A stretch of 64,000 nt of DNA from Nocardia bhagyanarayanae. Lineage in GTDB: Bacteria > Actinomycetota > Actinomycetes > Mycobacteriales > Mycobacteriaceae. The position numbers were made by a program, and so were the translations under genes. Every line of letters starts with the position of its first letter. The first letter of the stretch is position 1. The stretch is taken from contig NZ_VFPG01000001.1 of NCBI RefSeq assembly GCF_006716565.1, positions 4,712,001 through 4,776,000 on the forward strand, in the 5' to 3' direction. Shown here piece after piece: positions 1 to 15,000 of the stretch. Under the pieces are notes generated by a model. It made no database searches and had not been told where the DNA came from. It saw only the letters and a list, made by a program, of their open reading frames with translations.

Positions 1-3000
1 CCACCGCACTTGGTTCCGGCAGTGATCCTCGCGGTGGACGCGCTCCCGACGAACGCTTTCGGCAAGGTCGATCGGCATGCTCTGCCGAAGCCCGAATTCG
101 GGATCGCGACGGTCGGCCGGGCACCGGCGACGGCTCGGGAGAAGACGGTCGCCAAGCTGTTTTCCGAGGTGCTCGGCGTGCCCCGGGTCGGGGCGGACGA
201 CAGCTTCTTCGCACTCGGCGGCGACAGCATTCTGTCGATCCGGTTGGTGGCGCGGGCCAAGGCCGAGGGCCTGAGTTTCTCCACACAGGACGTGTTCGTG
301 CACAAGACCGTCGCGGGCCTGGCGGCGACGGCGACGGAAGTCGTCGACACCTTCCAGCTGGCCGAGTTGCCCGGCGCGGGCGTAGGCCCGATGCCGTTGT
401 CGCCGATCATGCGCGCGATGCTCGAGCGGGGTCACTACGACCGATTCGCGCAGGCCGCGCTCGTGCAGCTGCCCGAGGGGATCGATCGAGCCGGTCTCGT
501 GCGCGTACTGGGATCGCTGCTGGACCGCCACGACATGTTGCGCGCGGTGCTGCGCGGCGGCGATTCGGTCGATCGGTACGTCGAGGTACTCGAGCGGGAA
601 GCCGTCGACCCCGACGCCGTGCTCGTCGACGTCCGGCTCGATCGACGTGACGCCGCCGAAATCGACCGCCACCTACAGAAGGCCGCGGATCGCTTGGATC
701 CGGGTAGCGGTGTGCTCGTGCAGGCCGTCTGGATTCGGGATCGCGACGGGTCGGGTCCCGACCTGATGTGGCTGGTGGTCCACCATCTCGCCGTCGACGC
801 GGTCTCCTGGCGCATCATCCTCGCCGACCTCGCCAAGGCCTGGTCGCAAATCTCCGGCGGTGAGGCGCATTTCGGCCCCGCCACCACGTCGTTCCGGCGG
901 TGGGTGCACGGCCTGGTCGTGCAGGCGCCGGGCAGGCGGTCGGCGGAGCTCGAACTGTGGAAAGGCGTGCTCGAGCGCGGCGAGCAGCTACTCGGATCGC
1001 GCCGTCTGCGGCCGGATCGTGACGTCGGAGCCACGGCGGGCCGGGTCCGTCAGCGCATCCCGGCAGCGGTCGCCGAGTCGGTTCTCATCACCATCCCGGA
1101 CCGCTTCCACTGCAGCGCCAACGAACCGCTGCTGACGGCCCTGGTACTGGCACTGGGTGAGTGGCGGCGCAGGCGCGGCACGGCGGCGGCCGCCGGAGAG
1201 TTGATCTCGCTGGAGGGACACGGCCGCGAGGAGCGAGCGGTGTCCGGCGCGGATCTCAGCGCCACGGTGGGCTGGTTCACCACCCGCTTCCCGGTCCGAA
1301 TCTGCTGGGAGAAGATCGATCTCGACGACGCGCTGGCCGGCGGTCCGAGTGCGGGACACGCGATCAAGCAGGTGAAGGAGCAGCTGCGCGCGGTGCCCGA
1401 CAACGGCATCGGCTATCAAATGCTGCGTTGTCTCGATCCCAAGGGGAGTGCCGAGCTCGAAGGCCTGCCCGAACCGCAGATCAGCTTCAACTACCTCGGG
1501 CGGGTGGGCGTCGGTGAACACTCGGGCCCGTGGGCGCCCACCACCGAATTCACCGCGCTGACCGCGACGAGCGATCCGGCGATGGCGCTGGCCGCCGTCC
1601 TCGACATCAACGCGATCGCCGAGGAAGGTAGCGACGGACCCGAACTCGACGTGACGTGGGAGTTCGCCTCGCAGGTGTTGGGTGGCGACGAGGTCGACGA
1701 ACTCGCCGGGCTGTGGGCACGAGCCTTGCTGGCGCTGGCCGATCACGTCCGATACGACACCAGACCGGGTTTCACCCCGTCCGACTTCCCGCTCACCGCG
1801 GTATCGCAGCGCGATATCGACAACTGGCTGCGGGAATATCCGTCGATGACCGATGTGTGGCCGCTCACCGCCCTGCAGTCCGGGTTGCTGTTCCACACGA
1901 TCTACGACCGGGACGGCGACGACGGTTACATCGTGCAGGCGGCGCTGACCTTTGCCGGGCCGGTGGACGCGGAACGGATGCGGCGGGCCGCGCAGGTGCT
2001 CGTCGACCGCCACGACAGCCTGCGGACCGCGTTCGTCGAGAGTGCCGAGGGGCCACGTCAGATCGTGTTGCGCGACATCATGGTCGACTGGAGCGAGTCG
2101 AGCGTCGGCGATGTCACCGAGCAGACGGAAGCGCTTCGGCGACTCGCTACGGCGGCTGCGGCTCCATTCGACCCGGCCAGCCCGCCGCTGGTGCGTTTCC
2201 ACCTCGTGCGCACCGGCGTCGAGACTTTCCAGTTGCTGGTCACCAACCACCATCTCGTGCTGGACGGTTGGTCGATGCCCTTGCTGATCCACGAATTGCT
2301 CGCGTTGTACACCTCCGATGGTGATACCGCCGAACTCGCGCCCCCTCGTTCGTATCGAGAGTATCTGCGGTGGTTGCAAACTCGGGATCGCGACGCCGCG
2401 ACCGCCGCGTGGCGGGAGATGCTCGCCGGAGTCGACGGTCCGACGCTGGTCGCGGGCGGGCCGGATCGGACAGCCACCGCGGACGCCGGTGAGGTCGGCC
2501 TGAACCTGGACGCCGCGACCACCGCCGCGATTCTCGATCTGGGCCGCTCGCACGGCGTCACCGCCAACACGGCCCTGCAGGTGGCGTGGGCATTGCTGGT
2601 GGCCGCCCTGACCGGACGGTCGGACGTGGTGTTCGGCAATACGATGTCGCAGCGCCCGCCCCAGCTTCCGGACATCGAGCGCATGGTCGGGCTCCTGGTC
2701 AACACGCTGCCCGTCCGCGTCCGGCTCGAACCCGGCGAAAGCGTCGGTGACCTGCTCGTCCGGGTGCAGTCCGAGCAGGCAGCCATGCTGGATCATCAGT
2801 ACATCGGTCTGGCGGAGCTGCAACGGGCCGTCGGTATCACCGATATGTTCGACACCGCGACGGTACTCGAGTCCTATCCACTTGGCCGAGAACTGTTGGC
2901 ACGCAATCTCTCCGCCGCCGGTTTGCGACTCGTCGAGGTCGACGCGCACGACGCCACGCCGTATCCGCTGAGTCTGCAGGTGACCCCGCCGCGGTCGGGC

Positions 3001-6000
3001 CGCGACGGGCGACTGGACGTCGACGAGTCCGACACCTACACGGTCACACTGAAATTCGCCACCGACCGATTCCATGCGGACGAGGCACGCACGCTGCTCG
3101 AAAGGTTCGAGCTGCTGCTCCGGCAGATCGTCACGGATCCCGACCGGAAGGTCGCCGCGATCTCCTCCTGCCACGATTCCGAACGCGCGGAACTGCTTTC
3201 GGTACGTGGGGAGGATCCGGCCGCGGCACTCGTGCTGCGCGACATCCTGTGGGGAACCGCGCGGAAGTATCCGGACGCCGTGGCTGTCCGGTGCGGTGAC
3301 ACCGCTTGGACCTATCGTGAGCTGGAGCGTCGCGCCGACGCGTTCGCTCGCGTGCTGGCGGGCCACGGCGCTCGCGCCGAGTCGATCGTCGCGGTGGCCG
3401 TGCCCCGGTCGGCCGAATTGATCGTCGCGATCTGGGCGGTGGCGAAGACCGGCGCCGCCTTCCTGCCGGTGGATCCCGGCAATCCCGCCGCGCGGATCGG
3501 GGAGTTGTTGTCCGACTCGCGAACCCGTCTGGGCGTGACGACCACCGCTGTGGCACACCGACTTCCGGAAACTGTCGACTGGTTGGTGCTGGACGCTCCG
3601 GCTTCGGACGCTGATGATCGTCCGATTGGGACCGGCCGGTTGTCCGCCGACAACGCGGCATACGCGATCTATACGTCCGGATCGACCGGTACACCGAAGG
3701 CGGTGCACCTCAGCCATCGAGGTCTGGCCGACCTGGTCACCGCGCACGTCGACGCCTTCGGTGTGAATCCGGATTCGCGGGTGCTGCAGGTCGCGTCGCC
3801 GGGATTCGACGCCTGCCTGTCGGAAATGCTGTTGGCGCACGGCAGTGGCGCCTGCCTGGTCGTGGCCCCGCCGGAGGTGTACGGCGGGACCGACCTGGAG
3901 GAACTGATTCGTTCCCAGCGGATTTCGCACGCGATCCTCACCCCGTCCGTGCTGAACACGATGGATCCGTCCCGAACCCCCTCGCTGACAACGCTCGCGC
4001 TCGTCGGCGAAGCGACCGGGCCGGACACCGTGTACCGGTGGGGCGCCGGGCGACGGCTGATGAATCATTACGGACCGACCGAGTGCACGATCTGGGCGAC
4101 CGGGTCGGATGCCCTCCGACCAGGCGAGCCGGTGACGATCGGCGGCCCGATCCGCGGTGCGTCCGCGCTGGTTCTCGACACGTGGCTGAGACCGGTGCCG
4201 GTCGGTGTCGCGGGCGAGCTCTACGTCGGTGGGCCCGGACTCGCCCGCGGGTACATCGATCGACCGGACCTCACCGCGTCGCGGTTCGTCGCGGATCCGC
4301 GATCCACCCGCGGCGAGCGGATCTACCGCACCGGTGATTCCGTGCGCTGGGTGCGCGGACCCGCCGGGTTGGCACTGGAATACCTGGGCCGCTGCGATCA
4401 GCAGGTCAAGATCCACGGCCTGCGGATCGAGCCGGGCGAAATCGACGCCCACATCGCCCGGTACCCGGACGTGGCGAGCGTCGCCACCGTCGCGGTGCAA
4501 GGGCCCGCGGGCGAACCGGTTCTGGTGTCCTATGTCGTCTGCGCGCCGGGCTCCGCCGTAGATGTGGCGGCGATCGGCGACGATCTCGCGGGCAGGCTAC
4601 CCCGCTATATGAATCCCGCCGCGATCGTGCGCCTCGACGAGATGCCGCGCACGCCGACGGGCAAGATCGACCGGAAAGCCTTGCGGCAGCGCCGCTTCGC
4701 TGCCGGAGCCGCGGGCGGCCGCCCGCCTTCGACGCCGACGGAGCAGGTCGTGGCGAGACTCTTCGCCGATGTGCTCCATCTGGACACGGTGTCCGCCGAC
4801 AGCAACTTCTTCGCGCTCGGCGGGGACAGCATCGTCTCGATGCGGCTGGTAGCGCTGGCGAGATCCGCCGGGCTCACGCTCACGCCGCGAGAGGTGTTCG
4901 AAGCCAAGACGGTTGCCGCCCTCGCCGCACTGGCGGACGACGTCGCGGCTCCCATGACGATCGAGGAACCCCCGCGACGCCCGACGGCGGATCCGCTCGT
5001 CACGCTGGCCGAAAAGGACCTCGATTGGCTGCAACGACAGTATCGCGGCCTGTCCGACGTATGGCCGTTGTCGCCCATGCAATCGGGGATGCACTTCGAC
5101 TCGACGTACGACCCGGAGGCCGGGGACACCTACACCGTCCAGACGATGATCGGATTGTCCGGCGCGGTCGACGGTGAGCGCCTGCGACGTGCCGCCCAAG
5201 CCGTGGTCGACCGGCACGACATCCTTCGGGCCGCCTTCGTGGAAACGGCGGCCGGGCCGTGTCAGATCGTGCTGGACCATGCCGAAATCCCGTTCCGGGA
5301 AATCGATCTCGCCGGTGATGGCGATGCGGAATCGTCCGCCGACCCGCGAGCGATCGCCGCGGCGGACGCGGCGGCGGGATTCGACCTGTCGGCTCCTCCG
5401 CTCCTGCGCTTGACGCTGATCCGTCTCGATGCGCGAACCTTCCGGCTGCTCGTCACGAATCACCATGCGATCCTGGACGGCTGGTCGATGCCGTTGCTGA
5501 TGCGCGAACTGCTGGACTTCTACGGATCTCCCGCGCATATGGACTCCGCCGGTCCCGCTCCCTCGTATCGCGACTATCTGTCCTGGCTCGCTTTGCAGGA
5601 CAGCGCAGCGTCCAAAGCGGCTTGGGCGCAGGAGTTTTCGTATGTCCACGCACCGACCCGGGTATCTCGCGAGGCGGCCGCGGCGGGCCCCGCGTCCGTC
5701 GCCGAGGTCGCGGCCGAACTCACGGCGGATCGTTTCTCGGAACTCCGTCGAGTGGCGGCGGAGACGGCCGTCACCCTCAATACGGCGGTGGCCGCGGCCT
5801 GGGCGCTGAATCTGCGCGTCTCGACCGGTGACACCGATGTGATCTTCGGCGCCGCGGTGTCGGGCAGGCCCCCGGAGTTGCCGCTGGTCGATCGGATGCT
5901 CGGCATGTTCTTGACGACGATTCCGGTGCGCGTCCCGCTCGACCCCGCTATGACGGTGCGCGAGTTGCTGACAGGCATTCAGGCGCGGCATGCCCGCATG

Positions 6001-9000
6001 CTGGAGCACCACCACATCGGCCTGCCCGAGATTCACCGCAGCGTCGGCCTGCCCGAGCTCTTCGACACCGTCATCACCTTCCAGTCGTTCCCCATCGACC
6101 GGACGGCGCTGCAGGAACTCGTCGATTCGGCGGGCCTGCGGGTGGACGAGCTCAGTGGTGTCGACGCCACGCCGTATCCGCTGAGCCTGGCCGTGGAACC
6201 GAAACAGTCCGAGGACGGCGAGGCGCAGGGCCTGCGGATCGTGCTCCGATTCCACGAGCGGGCCTTCGATACCGCCTCGGCGCGCCACATCCTCGATCGC
6301 TTCGTCGCACTGCTGTGCCGGATCGCGGCGAACGTGGACGCGCGGTTGGGCGAGCTGCCGCTCACCGAGGGCGCGGGGCCGTTGTGGCCGGTTTCGGTTG
6401 CGGACGCGGCGATTCCGGACACGTTGGACCGCATACTCGCCGCGTCCGCCGCCGCCGAACTCGACGCGGTAGCCGTGCGGTGCGGTACGAGCGCCATGAC
6501 CTACCGGCAGCTCGACGAGCGGACCACACGTCTGGCTCGGATCCTGCTGCGGCACGGGGCCCGGCGCGGCCAGGTCGTCGCCTCCGTGCTTCCGCGCTCC
6601 CTGGCGGCGACGGTCGCGCTGTGGGCTGTGGCCAAGACCGGCGCCGCAGTGCTGCCGATCGATCCGATCCTGCCCGCGGAGCGCATTGAATTCCTGCTGT
6701 CCGACTCGAAAGCTATACTCGCGCTGACTGATACGCCGACCAGTACGCGTCTTCCCGAGAGCGTCGACCGGCTGATCCTCGACACGGAGCAGACGCACGG
6801 CGACCTGGACTCGGTCCCTGCCGCGCCGATCACCGACGCCGAACGCGGCGGGCCGATTCGGCGGGACCAAACCGCGTACGTGAGCTACACCTCCGGGTCG
6901 ACCGGAACGCCCAAGGGCGTTCTCCTCAGCCATCGCGGCTTGGCCGCGATCGTCGCGGCGCAGCGGCGAATTCTCGGCGTCGGCCCGGCGTCGGTGGTGC
7001 TGCAGGTCGCCTCGCCCAGCTTCGACGCCTCGATCTTCGAGTTGCTGATGGCGCACGGCTCGGGCGGTCGGCTCGTCATCTCGCCCGCCGATGTCTACGC
7101 CGGTCCCGAGCTGGCCAACCTGATACGGCGCGAGAGTATTTCGCACGCCATAGTGACCCCGTCGGCGCTGGCGACAGTCCCGTTCGATGGTCTCGACGGG
7201 TTGCGCGTGCTGGCAGCGGCGGGTGAACCGGTCGGGCCGGAACTGGTCGATCGATGGGCGCCGCGTCGCGCCATGATCAACGTCTACGGGCCGACGGAAT
7301 GCACGATCTGGTCGACTTCCGGCGACGCTCTGACGCCGGGCGCCGCGGTCACGATCGGCAGGCCGGTCGGCACGGTCGCGGCCGTGGTCCTGGATACCTG
7401 GTTGCGGCCCGTGCCGCTCGGTGTCGCGGGCGAGCTGTACCTGTTCGGCCCCGGCCTTGCCGATGGGTACGTCGCCAAGATGGGGCTGACCGCGGCGCGG
7501 TTCGTCGCCTGCCCGTTCGGGACGCCGGGGCAGCGGATGTACGCGACCGGTGACATGGTGCGCCGCACCGCCGATGGTGAGCTGGAGTTTTTGGGGCGCA
7601 ACGACTTTCAGGTGAAGGTGCGCGGCACCAGGATCGAGCTCGGCGAGATCGACGCGGTGCTCGGTGCGCGTGCGGATGTGGCATACGCGGTCACCGTGCC
7701 GCGGAGCGGCGAAGGGCGATCGACGCTGCTGGTGTCCTATGTCGTGCCCGCTACCGGGACGGAGGTATCGGGCGAGGAGTTGCGTTCGGCGCTGGCCGAG
7801 GCGTTGCCCCGGTACATGGTGCCGTCCGCGGTGGTGGTGCTGGACGAGGTGCCGTTGACCGCCAACGGGAAGCTGGATCGCGAGCGATTGCCCGAACCGG
7901 TCGCCGTCGCGCACGAATTCCGGGCGCCGTCGCCGGGGTTGGAGGAGTTGGTCGCGCGGACATTCGAGCAGGTACTCGACGTGGAGCGGGTGGGTGTCGA
8001 CGACGACTTCTTCGCGCTGGGCGGCGATTCGCTGAGCGCCTCCCTGGTGGTGGCGCGCCTAGGCGCGGCCCTGGATGTCCGAGTGCCGGTGCGGTCGGTG
8101 TTCGAGGCGCCGACAGTCGGCGAATTGGCGGCGCTCGCAGGTACTCTCAGCGGTGCGGGCCGGTTGCCGCTACGGCCCGGAGTGCATCCCGACCCCGTTC
8201 CGCTGTCGCTGGCGCAGCAGCGGATGTGGTTCCTGAACCGGTTCGACCCGGACTCCGCGGCCTACAACATTCCGGTGATGCTGCGGCTGTCGGGACGGTT
8301 GGACACTGCGGCGCTGGCGGCCGCGCTCGCGGATGTCATGGCACGTCACGAGGTACTGCGGACGATCTATCCGGAAGTCGCCGGTGAGCCGCGGCAGGTC
8401 GTTGTCGACGAGCCCGCGGTGCCGGTGGAGCCGGTGCGGGTGCCCGCGGATTCGGTCCAGGATGTGGTGGGCGAGTTCGTCCGGCGCGGATTCGACGTGA
8501 CGGCCGGGGTGCCGCTGCGAGTGGCGTTGCTCCAACTCGACGGCAGCGCAGCAGAATTCCTGCTCGTGCTGGTGGTCCATCACATCGCAGGCGATGGTCA
8601 GTCGATGGGGCCGCTGGCCCGTGACGTGATGGCGGCGTACGCCGCGAGATTGGCCGGGCGCGCGCCGGAATGGGAGCCGCTTGCCGTGCAGTACGCGGAT
8701 TTCGCGTGGTGGCAACGGCAGATGCTGGGGGCCGAGAACGATCCGGCGTCGTTGATGTCCGCGCAACTGGAGTTCTGGCGCTCGACGCTCAGGGGCGCAC
8801 CGGACCGGCTGGAACTGCCCGCGGACCGACCACGTCCGGCCGTCGCCTCGCTGTCCGGGGGCCGGGTACCGGTGGAGATCGACGCGTGCTTGCACGAGCG
8901 GCTGCTGGGACTGGCACGGTCGCGCGGGGTGTCGCTGTTCATGGTGTTGCACGCCGCGCTGGCAACGGTATTGGCGCGGCTCGGTGACAGCGATGACATA

Positions 9001-12000
9001 GTGATCGGCACTCCCGTCGCGGGGCGCGGCGAGCCCGCTCTGGACGATCTGGTGGGCATGTTCGTGAACACCCTCGCCCTGCGGACCAGGGTGGATACGC
9101 GCGAGCCGTTCGCCGAGTTGCTGATGCGCGCCCGCGAGACGGACCTGCTCGCGTTCGAGCACGCGGACGTGCCGTTCGAGCGGGTCGTCGAGGCGTTGAG
9201 CCCGGAGCGATCGGCGGCGCGGCATCCGTTGTTCCAGGTGGCCCTGGCGTTCGAGAACGTGTCGACGGCCGATTTGACGCTGCCCGGCGTCCGGGTCGCC
9301 CGGGTGGATGCGGATACCGGGGCGACCCAGTTCGACCTGCAATTGGTGCTGTCCGATTCGTTCGGTAACACCGGTGCGGTGCAAGGCATCTCGGGAACGA
9401 TGACTTATGCGCGGGATCTGTTCGACGAGCCGACCGCGGCGGCGATCGTCCGGCGGCTGGTACGGGTGCTGGAGGCCGTCGCCGACGATCCGGCCGTGGT
9501 GATCGGGGATATCGACTGGCTGGAAGCCGACGAGCGCGCGGCCCTCGCGTCGCGGGTGGGGGCGCGGACCGTGGCGGTTACCGAGCACTTCGGATCGCTG
9601 CCTGACGTGTTCGCCTCGGCCGTACGCGACAACGGCGACGGTATCGCCGTTGTCGCGGAGCACGCCACGTTGTCGTACGCGCAGCTGGACGAGCGGTCCA
9701 GTCGCCTGGCGAGGTTACTGATCGGCTGTGGCGCCGGACCGGGGCGTCCGGTGCTGGTGGCGGTGGCGCGGTCGATGGAATCCGTCGTCGCGTGGTGGGC
9801 GGTGGTCAAGACGGGCGCCGCGTACGTGCCGGTGGATCCGGGCTATCCCGCGAGCCGGATCGAACAGATGGTCGCGGATTCCGGTGCGACGCTGGGCGTT
9901 ACGGTGTCGTCGGCTCGTGCTGAGGTGCCCGATTCGGTGAACTGGATCGTGCTCGACGACCCGGCCATCGCCGCGTGGACCGACGCGACGGCGAGCGGCC
10001 CGATCGGCGATGACGAGCGGACGCGGCCGCTACGGGCCGCGGACGTCGCCTACGTGATCTTCACCTCCGGATCGACCGGTGTGCCGAAGGGCGTCGCCGT
10101 CACCCATTCCGGCATCGCCGATTTGGTCTCGCTGTGGCGCGCCGACCCCGAGCTTCGGCCCACGTCCAGGGTGTTGCACTTCGCGTCGCCGTCGTTCGAC
10201 GCCGCACTGATGGAGATCCTGATCGCGGTCAGCCGGGCCGCGGCACTGGTCGTTGCGCCGACCGGGATATACGGAGGCGGCGAGCTGGCCGAGCTGCTGC
10301 GAACCCAACGGGTCACCCACGCCTTCCTGACCCCGGCCGCGCTGGCATCGGTGGATCCGGCCGGGCTGGACGACTTGCGGCTGGTGATGTCCGGTGGCGA
10401 GGAGGTACCGGCGGATCTGGTGAGCCGATGGGCGGGCACCGACAGCGCGGGCGCGAGGAAGTTCCAGGTGCTGTACGGGCCGACCGAGGCCACGATCGCC
10501 GCCACGGCGACGGGTGCGCTGGGACCGCAGGACCGGCCGACGATCGGTGCGCCGCTGCCGGGAATGCAGGCGCTGGTCCTGGACGCCCGGTTGCGGCCGG
10601 TGCCTGTGGGGGTGGCCGGCGAGCTGTATCTGGCGGGCCCCGCGCTGGCGCGCGGCTACCTGAACAGGGCGGCGACGAACGCGGCGCGGTTCGTGGCGCA
10701 TCCATTCGGGGAACCGGGACGTCGTATGTATCGCACGGGTGATGTGGTGCGCTGGAATACCGGCGGTGCCCTGGAGTTCTTGGGGCGCAACGATTCCCAG
10801 GTGAAGATCCGCGGCTATCGGGTCGAGCTGGGCGAGATCGACGCGGTGTTGAGCGCGCGGGCGGATGTGGCATACGCGGTCACCGTGGCGCGGCGGGTCG
10901 ACACCGGTCCGGTGCTGCTGGTGTCCTACGCGGTGCCCGAACCAGGGGCGAGTCTGTCGGGTGAACAGTTGCGGGCGTCGTTGGCCGAGGTCCTGCCGTC
11001 ATACCTGGTGCCCGCCGCGGTGATGATCCTGGACGCGATTCCCCTGTCGCCGAACGGAAAGCTCGACCGCGCGGCCCTGCCCGCACCCGTCGTCCAGGCC
11101 AAGCGATTCCGGGCCCCGGCGTCACCGGTGCAGGAGATCGTGGCGGGCGTGTTCGCCGACGTCCTCGGCATCGACGGTCCGGTAGGCGCCGACGACGACT
11201 TCTTCGAACTCGGTGGCAACAGCCTGGTCGCCATCCGGGTAGCCGCGCGGATCGGCGCCGCGCTCGACGCGACCATCCCGGCGTCGATGATCTTCGAGGC
11301 GCCGACGGTCGCACGGTTGGCCGCCTGCGCCGAATCACGGGCCGACACCGGTCGGGTGGCGCTGACCGCCCAGCGACGGCCGCAGCGCATTCCGCTGTCG
11401 TACGCACAGCAGCGCATGTGGTTCCTCAACCAGCTCGAGCCCGGGTCGGCGGCCTACAGCATTCCGATCCTGCTACGGCTGTCCGGGCAGCTGAATATCG
11501 ACGCCCTGCGCGCGGCCGTCGAGGATGTGCTGAACCGGCACGAGGTACTGCGGACCGTATATCCGTACGGCGAGGGCGAGCCGTCGCAGTTCGTCCTTCC
11601 CGCCGCCGAGGCGATGGCACCGATGACGGTGGACTCCATCGCGGAAGATGAACTAGCTCGAGCGTTGTCGGCGTTCGTCTCGACGGTGTTCGATCTGACC
11701 GTCGAGGCGCCGGTACGGATCCGGTTGTTCGAGCTCGCCCCGAACGAGTGGGTCCTGGCCGTAGTGGTGCACCATATTTCCTGCGACGGGTCGTCGCTCG
11801 GCCCGCTGGCACGGGACACCATGGCCGCGTACGCGGCCCATCTGGCCGGGGAGGCACCGAGCCTGCCGCCACTGCCCGTGCAGTACGCCGACTACGCGAT
11901 CTGGCAGCGGACCGTGCTGGGGACCGAAGACCGTCCCGGCTCGCTGCTCCGCGCCCAGATCGACTACTGGACAAGCGAATTGGCGGGTCTCCCCGCGCTA

Positions 12001-15000
12001 CTGGAGTTACCGGCCGACCGGCCGCGTCCGCCCGTGCGGACCCATGCGGGCGCGGGCGTGCCGATCACCGTCGGCGCCGATCTGCACGCGGGATTGCAGC
12101 GGGTCGCGCGGGCGCACAACACGACGCTGTTCATGGTCTTCCACGCCGCGCTGGCGGCCACGTTGGCCCGGCTGGCCGATACGGACGACATCGCCATCGG
12201 CACTCCGTACGCGGGACGCGGCGAGCCGGAGCTCGACGATCTGGTCGGGATGTTCGTCAACACCCTGGTGCTGCGGACCCGGTTGACGCCGGGGATGACC
12301 TTCACCCAGTTGCTCGAGCAGGTGCGCGGAACCGATCTGGCCGCGTTCGGGCACGCCGATGTTCCGTTCGAACGGCTGGTGCAGGAGCTGAATCCGGTGC
12401 GCTCGCACGCCCACCATCCACTGTTCCAGGTGATGCTGGCGTTCCAGAACATCGGCAGGGCCGAGTTCGAACTGCCGGGACTCGCCGCGTCGGCCATGAC
12501 GGCCGACACCGACGCCGCGCTGTTCGATCTGCAGGTCACGGTCTCGGATTCCTACGACGCCACCGGTGCCCCGGCCGGCGTCAGCGGCGCGATGATCTAT
12601 GCGAGCGACCTCTTCGACGCGGCGACGGCGACCATGATCGTGGATCGCCTGCTGCGGTCGCTCGACGCGCTGGCGACCGATCCGGCGCAGCCGGTGCACG
12701 AGGTGGATCTGCTCGCTGCCGAGGAACGGGAAGCGGTTCTGACGCAGTGGAACTCGACCGGACACGAGCTGCCGACCGGCGAGACGCTTCCCTCGATCTT
12801 CGCCGACTCCATGCGGGCGCACGCGGATCGGCCCGCGGTGGTGTTCGGCGAAAAGTCGCTCACCTATGCGGAATTCGGGGCTCGCGTCTACCGATTGGCG
12901 CGGTGGTTGATCTCCCGGGGCGTGGGTCCCGAGTCGTTGGTGGCGCTGCGGATGCGGCGTTCCGTGGACCAGGTCACCGCCATGTACGCGGTGCACGCCG
13001 CGGGCGGTGGCTACGTGCCGATCGATCCGGATCTGCCGGCCGACCGCGTCGAGTACATGTTGTCGATCGCCGCGCCGGTGCTGGAGCTGTCGTCCCTCGA
13101 GGGGCTGGAGCTGTCCGGATTCGATGACGCGCCGGTCACCGACGCGGACAGGCTCGCACCGTTGCGGCCGCACAACGTCGCGTACGTGCTGTTCACTTCG
13201 GGGTCGACCGGGCGGCCGAAAGGCGTTGCCATACCGCATTGTTCGGTGGTGAACCAGGTGCGGTGGTTCAGCGGGCTCTGCGCGCTGACACCGGAAGACG
13301 TGGTGCTGCAGAAATCCGCGGCCACGTTCGATATGTCGGTGTGGGAACTGTTCGCGACACTGGCGGCGGGGGCACGCATGGTGATCGCGCGAGCCGATGG
13401 ACATACCGACCCCACCTATCTCGCCGAAACCATTGCCACCCAGCGGGTCACGGTCACCGCGTTCGTGCCGTCGATGCTGGCGGTATTCGCGGACGCGGCG
13501 CCCGTGGGGTCGCTGGCGTCGGTGCGGACGCTGCTGGTCGGCGGTGAGGCATTCGGCCCCGAGGTGGTGGCCGCGGTGCGGCGAACAGTGCCCGGGGTCG
13601 AGTTGCACAATCTGTACGGGCCGACCGAGTTCAGCGTGTGCGCGACCGCGCATCGGGTGACCGAAGCGGACAACGGGAACATGCCGATGGGCACACCGGT
13701 ATGGAACGCGCGGGCATACGTCCTCGACCACCGGTTGCATCCGGTACCGCCCGGTGTCGCCGGGGAGCTGTACTTGGCGGGCGCACAGCTCGCCCGCGGC
13801 TATCGCTCCCGGCCGGGCCTCACCGCGGAACGGTTCGTGGCCGACCCGTACGGTGACGGCGGCCGCCTGTACCGCACCGGCGACTTGGTGCGGTGGCGCC
13901 ACGACGGCGAGCTGGAATACCTGGGCCGCACCGATTTCCAAGTCAAGCTGCGCGGGCTGCGTATCGAACTCGGGGAGATCGAGGCGGTACTCGCCGAGCA
14001 TCCCGGCATCGCCAGGGCGATCGCCGTGGTGCGCTCGACCGGCGCGGTGGAGCACCTCGTCGGCTACCTGGCGCCTGCCGCGGGCGCCACGGTCGACACC
14101 GCGGCCGTGTTGGCGCACGCGGCGACCAAACTGCCCGAATACATGATGCCCACCGCGGTGGTGGTGCTCGACACGGTGCCCCTGACCGCGTCGGGCAAGC
14201 TCGACCACGCGCGGCTACCGGAGCCGGTGCTCGCGGTAGGGGAGTTCAGGGAACCTTCGTCGTGGCTGGAACAGGCGGTCGCACGGGCCTTCGCAGTGGT
14301 ACTCGGAGCGGAGCGGGTCGGCGCCGACGACGACTTCTACGCGTTGGGCGGTAACTCGCTGAAGTCGGTGCAAGTCGTGAACGAGTTGCGGAAAGAACTC
14401 GACTACGAGGTTCCGATCGCCTGGATGCTGTCGGATGCCTGCCCGGCCGACCTGGCGAAGCGGATCGAATCCGGAATGCGCTCGGGCCCGGCCGTCGACC
14501 GGACCGATCACGGTTTCGATGTGCTGCTGCCGATCCGGACCGGCGGTGAGCGACCGCCACTGTTCTGTATCCACCCGGCGGCGGGCCTGTCGTGGTGCTA
14601 CCGCGCACTCGACCGGTACCTCTCGGACGGCCGACCGATCTACGGCCTGCAGGCGCCGCAGATCGGCGGCGAGGTCCCCGGTCCGACATCGATCGAAGAA
14701 ATGGCCCGGCGCTACTTCGACGAGATTCGCGCGGTTCAGCCGCACGGCCCGTATCACGTTCTCGGCTGGTCGCTGGGCGGTGTGATCGCCCACGCCGTTG
14801 CCGTCGAGATGCGCGCCGCCGGTGAACAGGTCGCGCTGCTGGCGCTGTTGGACGCCGAGGCGGACGGTGTCGAGGAGCCGACGTTCGCCGCGGTCACCGC
14901 CGGAGAACTGATCAGCAATCTCGGTCCGGTCCTCGGCGTCGATTTCGTGAGCCCCGATGCGACCGCCGAGGAGGCCGCGGATCTGATCGAACGGCACCTG

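Noticed and set aside
988..4500. Very long minus-strand open frames opposite the NRPS (988-4500, 4597-7914 and others).
   Set aside because: They are antisense shadows caused by G/C-ending codons; the products are Arg/His/Gly-rich without domains, while the plus strand shows complete NRPS motifs.
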